From Draconibacterium sp. (GTDB lineage Bacteria > Bacteroidota > Bacteroidia > Bacteroidales > Prolixibacteraceae): a DNA stretch of 5,613 bases. The DNA lies in NCBI GenBank assembly GCA_015493625.1, contig WGCT01000335.1, forward strand, positions 1 through 5,613, in the 5' to 3' direction. The position numbers were made by a program, and so were the translations under genes. This document shows positions 1-5,613 of the stretch, in pieces. Positions within the stretch are counted from its first letter, which is position 1. Each line of letters opens with the position of its first letter. Under the pieces are notes generated by a model. It was not told where the DNA came from and ran no database searches. It was given only the letters and a program-made list of their open reading frames with translations.

Positions 1-147
1 ATATATCCCCGAAAAATTGTATTGGCAGGAGAACACAATAAAGGATTTAAATGGACGAAGAATATTTATAAAATGTTAAATGATGAAGGTGAGTTTATAA
101 AAACAGATTCCGGTGCAAAAAATATTCTAAATAAAATTACAAAATAG
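1..147 (+). CDS. C-terminal end of an unrecognised protein (5' truncated by window)
   Basis: The frame is open from the first base to a TAG at 145-147 and gives 48 residues, beginning IYPRKIVLAGEHNKGF and ending NILNKITK. The composition is lysine- and asparagine-rich with normal-looking coding sequence (KIVLAGEH, then GFKWTKNIYKML). I see no motif that places it in a family. Because it lies 38 bases upstream of the first nitrilase gene on the same strand, it is probably part of the same operon. A glycan-degradation role would fit the context, but nothing in these 48 residues shows it. The reading frame is well supported; the function is unknown. Confidence 0.65.
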   Translation: MYPRKIVLAGEHNKGFKWTKNIYKMLNDEGEFIKTDSGAKNILNKITK

Positions 148-185
148 TTAAACAGATATTCAAAATAAAATTTAATAAAACAATT

Positions 186-1196
186 ATGAGAAGAAACCTT
201 TTTTATTTCGTACTTATCGCTTTTCTTTCGTTGCTAAACACAATGCCTGCTTCTGCAAAGAACCTGGTAAAAATTGCAACAATAGGTGCACATAGTCCAA
301 CATTAGATACAACATTGACATACCAACAGAAAGTAGATGCAATGAAGGATTTTCTTAAATGGCAGGTAGGACAAGTATTACACGATAAACCCGACTTAAT
401 TGTGTTGCCTGAAGCTTGCGACAGGCCTTGGGCGTTAACTACCGATCAGCAATATAAATATTATGAAGTTAGAGGAAATCAGATACTTGACTTTCTTTCT
501 GACATTGCAAGCAAAAACAGATGTTACATCGCCTTTGGAATGAAACGATTGGATAAGAATAACATTTGGAGGAATTCGTGTATAATGCTCGACAGAAACG
601 GTAAAATTGCCGGCATTTATGATAAAAATTTTCCAACACCCGGCGAAATGGAGCGGCTAGAAGCCTCCGATGAAGTAAAGCTTATCCAAACAGATTTTGG
701 GAAAGTGGGTTGTGCAATCTGTTTCGACCTGAATTTTGACGAATTAAGGGAACGTTATGCAAAACTAAAACCCGATCTTATGATCTATATTGGTATGTAT
801 CATGGAGGTATGGTGCAAGCCGAGTGGGCATACTCTTGTCGCTCGTGGTTTGTTGGTTCTATTGGTGTAAATAGTGTTTTTTCTCAGATTAGAAACCCAT
901 TTGGTAAGGTGGTAGCAACTGCCACCAACCATTTCGACTATATTGTATCTACTGTTAATTTAGATTGCGAGTTAGTTCATTTAGATCATAACAAAGTACA
1001 TCTGAAAGAACTGAAAAAGAAATATGAAGATACAGTTACTATTTACGACCCGGGAGAATTTGGAGTTGTTATGATTACCAGTGAAGATGACAATTCATCG
1101 GCAGAAGATATGGTGAAGGAGTTTAATATCGAAAAACTGGATCATTACTTTAACGTTACCCGTTCCGACAGGAAGAAACAATTAGAAACAAAATAA
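186..1196 (+). CDS. Exported carbon-nitrogen hydrolase (nitrilase superfamily), copy A
   Basis: This is a 336-residue nitrilase-superfamily amidohydrolase, a family that hydrolyses non-peptide C-N bonds (amides, carbamoyl groups, nitriles) through a Glu-Lys-Cys triad. The candidate triad is visible: E76 in LIVLPEACD, K147 in GIYDKNFP and C179 in CAICFDLNF, with E154 as the likely second structural glutamate. Residues 1-24 form a signal peptide: basic MRRN, a hydrophobic core, and an ASA-K cleavage site after A24. The mature enzyme, starting KNLVKIATIGA, is therefore periplasmic or secreted, whereas many family members are cytoplasmic. The length fits a single catalytic domain. The ATG at 186 is chosen because it gives a complete signal peptide; the leader is A/T-rich with no clear Shine-Dalgarno. 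It aligns without gaps to the 336-residue copy B downstream (245 of 336 identical by my count). The substrate cannot be read from the sequence; an amide on an amino sugar is one possibility given the GH2 neighbour. Confidence 0.9.
   Translation: MRRNLFYFVLIAFLSLLNTMPASAKNLVKIATIGAHSPTLDTTLTYQQKVDAMKDFLKWQVGQVLHDKPDLIVLPEACDRPWALTTDQQYKYYEVRGNQILDFLSDIASKNRCYIAFGMKRLDKNNIWRNSCIMLDRNGKIAGIYDKNFPTPGEMERLEASDEVKLIQTDFGKVGCAICFDLNFDELRERYAKLKPDLMIYIGMYHGGMVQAEWAYSCRSWFVGSIGVNSVFSQIRNPFGKVVATATNHFDYIVSTVNLDCELVHLDHNKVHLKELKKKYEDTVTIYDPGEFGVVMITSEDDNSSAEDMVKEFNIEKLDHYFNVTRSDRKKQLETK
810..1140 (+). repeat. Direct repeat, copy 1: 3' part of nitrilase gene A
   Basis: This stretch matches 4610-4940 at a constant offset of 3800 bases, with 19 mismatches over 811-1140 by hand count (about 94% identity). 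It includes perfect runs of 60 bases (810-869) and 53 bases (1051-1103). Sampled 60-base stretches upstream in the same genes match at only about 72-82%, and similarity drops again after 1140. It encodes residues 209-318 of the protein. It is best read as a gene-conversion tract between paralogs, not as a mobile element. Confidence 0.85.
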
Positions 1197-1324
1197 TTCC
1201 GGGATTGAGATTAAATCCGACTTAAATATCTTCAGCCGCTTCTGCAATGATTAACTATTCGGATTGTGGTTAATGAGGAAAAAAATAAATATAAGGTATT
1301 AAAAATTAATTACAGAAAAATAAA
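1197..1324. other. 128-base AT-rich intergenic gap before the GH2 gene
   Basis: This is the longest non-coding stretch in the window and the only plausible place for an internal promoter or leader. I find no Bacteroidota-type -7 element (TAnnTTTG) on the + strand. There is a perfect 6-base inverted repeat, ATTAAC at 1250-1255 and GTTAAT at 1269-1274, with a 13-base loop. A weaker imperfect stem lies near 1200-1219 (CGGGATT against AATCCG, with one bulge). Neither is followed by a T-run, so neither looks like an intrinsic terminator. The last 45 or so bases are almost entirely A and T, as is usual upstream of Bacteroidota start codons. Confidence 0.35.
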
Positions 1325-3979
1325 ATGAATAATAAGATTAACCTAAGCTTGCTTATAACAGCTTTAACCATAGTATTTTTTACAGGATGTAATACTCCTG
1401 CCAATGATTTATCGAGGACCGAAGTTTTACGTGAAAACTGGAAAATCATACAGAACGACAATCCGGGGAAATTGACCGGAGAGCGTATTTCTCAAAAAGA
1501 TTACAGTACGAACAGCTGGCACAATGCCGTTGTTCCCGGAACCGTTGGCGGAAGTCTTATTGCCGACAGTACCATTATTGACCCGTACTATGGTGTGAAC
1601 CTTAAGAAAATAGACACAACACAGTTCAGATCTCCCTGGTGGTATCGTACTACATTTAATTTAAATGAGGGTGATTTAAATAAAAGCATTTCATTACGGT
1701 TTTTGGGCATAAACTATCGAGCCAATTTGTGGATTAACGGGAAAAAAGTTGTTGGTAAAGATAAGTTGGCCGGGGCTTATAATATTTTCACTTTCAAAAT
1801 TAATGAATATGTAAAGACTGGTGAGAATGTGGTAGCATTAGAAGTGTGGCCCCCAGTACCCGGCGAATTTACCATGGGTTTTGTCGACTGGAACCCTAAG
1901 GCTCCGGATAAAGATATGGGCATATTTCGCGACGTAATTCTCGAAATAAACGGAGGAATTAAATTGAGAAGCCCGTTTGTTCAAAGTAAAGTTGATAAAA
2001 AAAATCTGGATGCAGCCGATTTGTCGTTACAAGTTGAAGTGGAGAACAACACAGAAAAAGCCATCTCGGGAACCGTTATCGTTGATTACTCACTTGGCCA
2101 ACTTAAACAAAAGGTGACAATTAATGGCGGTGAAACAATATCGTGTAAATTTACTCCGGATCAATATCCAAAGTTGAAAGTTAAAAATGTAAAACTCTGG
2201 TGGCCAACCGGAATGGGAGACCCCAATCTTTATGATGTCAATTTTAAGTTTGTTGCCGACAATACTATTCTCGACAAAGTATCAGACAAGTACGGAATAA
2301 GGGAAATTGACAGTTACGTTGATAAAAATGGAAACAGGGTATTTGAAATAAATGGGAAGTTTACTTTAATAAGAGGCGCAGGCTGGACAGATGATATTTT
2401 TTTACAAGACACAAAAGAAAATATAGAAAGCCAAATAAAATATGTAAAAGAGATGAACCTGAATTGTATCAGGCTTGAAGGTATTTGGGGAAAGGATGAA
2501 GTGATGTATGATTTGTGCGATGAAAACGGTATTTTAATGATGGTGGGTTGGAGCTGCCAATGGGAATGGCCACAACATCTTGGAAAACCCACAAACAGAA
2601 AATATTCTGCTTATAACAATCCTGAAGATATTAAACTTATAACAAGCTACGGAGAAAGCCAGTTTTTGTGGTTACGTAACCATCCAAGTATTTACGTGTG
2701 GATGGTAGGTAGCGATAAGTTTCCTGACCCGCAAATAGAGAAGAATTATATAAAGTTTTTCAAAAAATATGACACATCAAGACCTTATGTTGCCTCTGCC
2801 GGCGGTGTACATTATGACTTTTTGAAAAACGATATAAGTGGGCCGACGGGAATGAAAATGAAAGGACCTTATGGTTACACCCCTCCCGTTTATTGGTACA
2901 CCGATACACTTCTTGGTGGTGCTTACGGGTTTGATACCGAAATCTCTCCGGGAGCTAATATTCCTCCATTGGCATCATTAAAGAAAATGATTCCCGCTGA
3001 ACATCTTTGGCCAATCGAGAATAATGAGTATTGGAGTTTTCACTGTAATATAGGGCTATTTAATACCCTCGACTCATACCTTCGGGGTATTCGCGCACGG
3101 TATGGGAGGTCTAAGAGCATTGAAGAGTTTGCTTTTAAATCGCAGCTCATGAGTTATGAACTTATGCGTCCTATGTTTGAATCGCATATCGCCAACAGGC
3201 CGGTCAGCACTGGGGTAATTCAATGGATGCTCAATTCGGCATGGCCTCAGTTTTACTGGCAGCTATACGACTGGTATCTCCAGCCCAATGCAGCATATTA
3301 TGCGGTAAAAAATTCCAACAAACCTATTCATGCAATATATCGGTATGGTAAAAACGATATTTATATTGCCAATAATACTCTCGATAAAGCAAACAATTTA
3401 AAAGTTAGTATTGATTTAATTGATGTTAATTCGAAAGTGTTTTTTAAGCATCAATGGGAAGGTGATGCAGCAGCCAATAGTTCCTCGCAAATATTTGAGT
3501 TGCCTGAAAATATTGACTTGCCCGAAGTCTATTTTATTCGTTTGAATGTAACGAAAGATGGGAAAGAGATAGATAACGGATTTTATTGGTTATCGAAAAA
3601 ACAGGATATCTATGATTATGATCATCCAAAAAGTTATTGGACTTATACCTATAGTACACAAATTGCCAATTTCTCGGCATTAAATAAATTGCCTAAAGTT
3701 AAATTGGCTTACGATTATAAATTCGAGAAGAATAATGACAAAGGAGATATAACAATAAAAGTTACAAATAATAGCTCCTCAATTGCATTCTTTACATTTT
3801 TCGATGTAGTAAACAAAAAAGACGAACCTATTCTGCCAATATTTTGGGATGACAACTATGTATCTCTACTACCCGGCGAAGAACGGGTCTATCACGCCAA
3901 TTATTCTTTGGATAGTTACAACGATAAACCCATAATAAAAATAAAAGGGTTCAATGTTCAAACAGAAACACTAAACTAA
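1325..3979 (+). CDS. GH2 lipoprotein, exo-beta-D-glucosaminidase-like
   Basis: This is an 884-residue glycoside hydrolase family 2 enzyme, probably releasing a beta-linked amino sugar from a non-reducing end. Residues 1-21 are a lipoprotein signal with lipobox FTGC (C22), so it should be membrane-anchored. In order I see the N-terminal jelly-roll domain (about 35-210; VVPGTVGGSL, SPWWYRTTF, RANLWINGKKV), an Ig-like domain (about 215-330, ending at LWWPTGMGDPNLY), the TIM barrel (about 335-660) and C-terminal Ig-like regions (about 670-884). The acid/base site reads NHPSIYVWMVGSD, with D464 where most GH2 enzymes have Asn-Glu. The nucleophile candidate is E539 in GAYGFDTEI, 75 residues further on. 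This Ser-Asp form and the WQLYDWYLQPNAAYYAVK segment match what I recall of exo-beta-D-glucosaminidases such as CsxA (D469/E541). E385 in RLEG may be an acidic amine-binding residue. The gene is intact, and nitrilase gene B follows 6 bases after its stop. A beta-mannosidase-type or other GH2 specificity remains possible. Confidence 0.88.
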   Translation: MNNKINLSLLITALTIVFFTGCNTPANDLSRTEVLRENWKIIQNDNPGKLTGERISQKDYSTNSWHNAVVPGTVGGSLIADSTIIDPYYGVNLKKIDTTQFRSPWWYRTTFNLNEGDLNKSISLRFLGINYRANLWINGKKVVGKDKLAGAYNIFTFKINEYVKTGENVVALEVWPPVPGEFTMGFVDWNPKAPDKDMGIFRDVILEINGGIKLRSPFVQSKVDKKNLDAADLSLQVEVENNTEKAISGTVIVDYSLGQLKQKVTINGGETISCKFTPDQYPKLKVKNVKLWWPTGMGDPNLYDVNFKFVADNTILDKVSDKYGIREIDSYVDKNGNRVFEINGKFTLIRGAGWTDDIFLQDTKENIESQIKYVKEMNLNCIRLEGIWGKDEVMYDLCDENGILMMVGWSCQWEWPQHLGKPTNRKYSAYNNPEDIKLITSYGESQFLWLRNHPSIYVWMVGSDKFPDPQIEKNYIKFFKKYDTSRPYVASAGGVHYDFLKNDISGPTGMKMKGPYGYTPPVYWYTDTLLGGAYGFDTEISPGANIPPLASLKKMIPAEHLWPIENNEYWSFHCNIGLFNTLDSYLRGIRARYGRSKSIEEFAFKSQLMSYELMRPMFESHIANRPVSTGVIQWMLNSAWPQFYWQLYDWYLQPNAAYYAVKNSNKPIHAIYRYGKNDIYIANNTLDKANNLKVSIDLIDVNSKVFFKHQWEGDAAANSSSQIFELPENIDLPEVYFIRLNVTKDGKEIDNGFYWLSKKQDIYDYDHPKSYWTYTYSTQIANFSALNKLPKVKLAYDYKFEKNNDKGDITIKVTNNSSSIAFFTFFDVVNKKDEPILPIFWDDNYVSLLPGEERVYHANYSLDSYNDKPIIKIKGFNVQTETLN

Positions 3980-3985
3980 AAAGTG

Positions 3986-4996
3986 ATGAAAAAGAATGTT
4001 TTATTATTATTGATAATTGTTTTATTTCTTGTTGCGCCTAATCGACAAGTAGCAGCAAAAAACTTAGTAAAAATTGCCACAATTGGTGCTAACACTCCTC
4101 ATATAGATCCATCTTTATCTTATCAGCAAAAAGTAGATGCAATAAAGGAGTTCCTCACATGGCAATTAGGACAAGTACTTTCGGATCACCCCGACCTGAT
4201 TGTACTGCCTGAAATCTGCGACCAGCCACGTGGAATGAGTAACAAGGAAAAGTTCGAATATTTCGAAGTAAGAGGAACTCATATTCTCGATTTTCTTTCT
4301 GACATAGCAAGTAAAAACAGGTGCTATATTGCATTTGGAATGTATCGTCAGGACAACGAAGGCTTTTGGAGGAATTCAAGTGTAATGCTCGACAGGAACG
4401 GAAAAATAGCAGGTATTTACGATAAAAACTTTGCCACACCTGATGAGATGAAAATAGTAACCTCTTCGGACGAGGTAAAACTTATACAAACAGATTTTGG
4501 ATCGGTGGCGTGCGCAATATGTTTCGACCTTAATTTCGATGAGCTTCAGAAACGTTATGCCGAATTAAAACCCGATCTAATTGTTTTTATGGGTTTATTC
4601 CATGGCGGAATGGTGCAAGCCGAGTGGGCATACTCTTGTCGCTCGTGGTTTGTTGGTTCTATTGGTGTAGGTAGTGTTTTTTCTCAGATTAGAAACCCAT
4701 TTGGTCAGGTGGTAGCAACTTCCAGTAATCATTTCGATTATGTTGTATCTACTGTTAATTTAGATTGCGAGTTAGTTCATTTAGATCACAACAAAGTACA
4801 TCTGAGAGAACTAAAAAAGAAATATGAAGATAAAGTTACGATTTACAACACGGGAGAATTTGGAGTTGTTATGATTACCAGTGAAGATGACAATTCATCG
4901 GCAAAAGATATGGTGAAGGAGTTTAATTTTGAAAAACTGGATCACTATTTTAACCGTACACGGTCAGACCGTGAGAAATTATTAAAAGAAAGATAA
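3986..4996 (+). CDS. Exported carbon-nitrogen hydrolase (nitrilase superfamily), copy B
   Basis: This is the paralog of the nitrilase gene at 186-1196, also 336 residues. A GTG lies immediately before the ATG (3983-3985); I take the ATG at 3986 as the start because it gives a standard MKKN signal-peptide beginning and exactly the length of copy A. The signal peptide ends at VAA-K, with cleavage after A24. The triad is conserved: E76 (LIVLPEICD), K147 (GIYDKNFA) and C179 (CAICFDLNF), with E154 also kept. Differences from copy A cluster in the signal peptide and in loops near the active site: residues 82-91, 120-127 and 153-160. The two copies may therefore differ in specificity. It sits 6 bases after the GH2 stop codon, so the two genes are almost certainly co-transcribed, and it is followed after 30 bases by the oxidoreductase gene. 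The family is secure; the substrate is unknown. Confidence 0.9.
   Translation: MKKNVLLLLIIVLFLVAPNRQVAAKNLVKIATIGANTPHIDPSLSYQQKVDAIKEFLTWQLGQVLSDHPDLIVLPEICDQPRGMSNKEKFEYFEVRGTHILDFLSDIASKNRCYIAFGMYRQDNEGFWRNSSVMLDRNGKIAGIYDKNFATPDEMKIVTSSDEVKLIQTDFGSVACAICFDLNFDELQKRYAELKPDLIVFMGLFHGGMVQAEWAYSCRSWFVGSIGVGSVFSQIRNPFGQVVATSSNHFDYVVSTVNLDCELVHLDHNKVHLRELKKKYEDKVTIYNTGEFGVVMITSEDDNSSAKDMVKEFNFEKLDHYFNRTRSDREKLLKER
4610..4940 (+). repeat. Direct repeat, copy 2: 3' part of nitrilase gene B
   Basis: This is the partner of 810-1140 at an offset of 3800 bases and in the same orientation, with about 94% identity and perfect runs at 4610-4669 and 4851-4903. With copy 1 it flanks the entire GH2 gene. 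Recombination between the two would delete one nitrilase gene and the GH2 gene and leave a single hybrid nitrilase gene. Confidence 0.85.
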
Positions 4997-5026
4997 ATCA
5001 TTAATTGAAATAAATAAGATTTAGTT

Positions 5027-5613
5027 ATGGCATCGAGAAGGAAATTCATATCAACAGCCGGTATTGGAATAGTAGGGGCAACAGCATTGCCGCGCTCAAC
5101 TATTTTTAGAGCAAATAATTTTGAAAGAGAGCAACAACAAAAGAAAAATATTGTTGTGGGTATTATTGGTGCCGAAAATAATCATACAGTCGGGTATGGA
5201 AAACTTTTTAATATTGAAAAGAAATTCCCGGGCGTAGAGTTGAAATATGTGTGGGGCGAAACCGATGCATTTGCAAAACGTGCCCAAAAAGAGGGGGCTA
5301 TTCAAAATATAGTAAAAGACCCTCGCGATATGTTGGGCAAAATAGACGCATTGATTGTCGACCACCGCCACCCCAAATATCATTTACCGGCAGCAGCCCC
5401 TTTTCTCGAAGAAAAAATACCAATGTTTATCGATAAACCATTTTGTTACCGTGCCGAAGAGGGCAGAGAGTTTTTGCAAAGAGCAAAAGAATTAAAAGTT
5501 CCTGTAAGTTCATACAGTAGTATTGCCCAAACCAATGCCACATTCGACATTCGCGAACAGGTAAAAGGGATAAACAATATAGAACAAATAGTACGTTACG
5601 GAGTGCTTTATAT
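5027..5613 (+). CDS. Gfo/Idh/MocA-type oxidoreductase with Tat signal (3' truncated by window)
   Basis: The frame opens at ATG 5027 and runs to the window end without a stop, giving 195 codons plus two bases. The protein begins MASRRKFISTAG, a twin-arginine signal (SRRKFI, R4-R5) followed by a short hydrophobic stretch (I13-L21), so export in folded form with bound cofactor is likely. A Rossmann nucleotide-binding segment starts at about N41: NIVVGIIGAENNHTVGYG. Next come VDHRHPKYHLPAAAPFL (about 111-127) and FIDKPF (134-139), which correspond to the family's conserved substrate/cofactor region and its EKP-like motif, with K137 the likely catalytic lysine. The family oxidises or reduces sugars and related polyols with NAD(P); some relatives (GH109) instead cleave glycosides through a redox mechanism. 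The second half, which would decide between these, is outside the window. It lies 30 bases after nitrilase gene B, probably in the same operon. Confidence 0.85.
   Translation, partial: MASRRKFISTAGIGIVGATALPRSTIFRANNFEREQQQKKNIVVGIIGAENNHTVGYGKLFNIEKKFPGVELKYVWGETDAFAKRAQKEGAIQNIVKDPRDMLGKIDALIVDHRHPKYHLPAAAPFLEEKIPMFIDKPFCYRAEEGREFLQRAKELKVPVSSYSSIAQTNATFDIREQVKGINNIEQIVRYGVLY

Noticed and set aside
1250..1274. Inverted repeat ATTAAC/GTTAAT as a terminator or operator
   Set aside because: The stem is only 6 base pairs and AT-rich, with a 13-base loop and no T-run after it. A match this short is expected by chance in such DNA, so it is recorded only as part of the gap.
2314..2592. 92-codon open frame on the - strand inside the GH2 gene
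   Set aside because: It lies entirely antisense to the conserved GH2 catalytic barrel, its translation shows no recognisable domain, and it has no leader of its own. It is a shadow of the real gene.
3983..3985. GTG as the start codon of nitrilase gene B
   Set aside because: The adjacent ATG at 3986 gives a normal signal peptide start (MKKN) and the same 336-residue length as copy A, so the GTG adds only an unneeded residue.
4155..4439. 94-codon open frame on the - strand inside nitrilase gene B
   Set aside because: It is antisense to the catalytic Glu and Lys region of a clear nitrilase gene, and its translation shows no recognisable domain.
186..4996. Composite transposon or mobile element bounded by the repeated genes
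   Set aside because: The repeats are intact hydrolase genes. No transposase, terminal inverted repeats or target-site duplications are visible, so a tandem-type duplication with gene conversion explains them better.
5096..5436. Open frames on the - strand (5096-5383) and in another + frame (5251-5436) at the 3' end
   Set aside because: Both overlap the Gfo/Idh/MocA frame starting at 5027, which has a Tat signal, Rossmann segment and DKP motif. The alternative frames carry no family features.

Overview
The window looks like accessory glycan-degradation DNA from a Bacteroidota bacterium. The reasons are its AT-rich base composition, gene starts preceded by A/T-rich leaders without a clear Shine-Dalgarno sequence, a lipoprotein glycoside hydrolase, and a RR-signal Gfo/Idh/MocA oxidoreductase of a subtype I associate with this phylum. 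No genus-level marker is present.

All genes are on the + strand. Layout: (1) 1-147, the last 48 codons of an unrecognised protein. (2) 186-1196, an exported nitrilase-superfamily (carbon-nitrogen) hydrolase, copy A. (3) A 128-base gap with no recognisable promoter. (4) 1325-3979, a lipoprotein GH2 enzyme whose catalytic motifs fit the exo-beta-D-glucosaminidase subfamily, with Gly-Ser-Asp in place of the usual Asn-Glu. (5) 3986-4996, a second exported nitrilase-superfamily hydrolase, copy B, about 73% identical to copy A with no gaps over 336 residues. (6) 5027 to the window end, the first 195 codons of a Gfo/Idh/MocA-type oxidoreductase with a twin-arginine signal. The gaps of 38, 128, 6 and 30 bases and the shared strand suggest one transcription unit, possibly with an extra promoter in the 128-base gap.

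My reading is that this is part of a periplasmic/outer-membrane pathway for an amino-sugar-containing substrate. The GH2 enzyme would remove a non-reducing-end amino sugar. The two amidase-like enzymes would break C-N (amide) bonds, conceivably N-acyl groups on the sugar. The oxidoreductase would oxidise a sugar product or act on a glycoside. The order nitrilase-GH2-nitrilase is the most unusual feature. The shared pathway is inference; the gene families are read from motifs.

At DNA level the two nitrilase genes form a direct repeat at an offset of exactly 3800 bases. Their 3' parts (810-1140 and 4610-4940) are about 94% identical, while sampled 5' stretches are only about 72-82% identical. 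This is the pattern expected from a gene-conversion tract.
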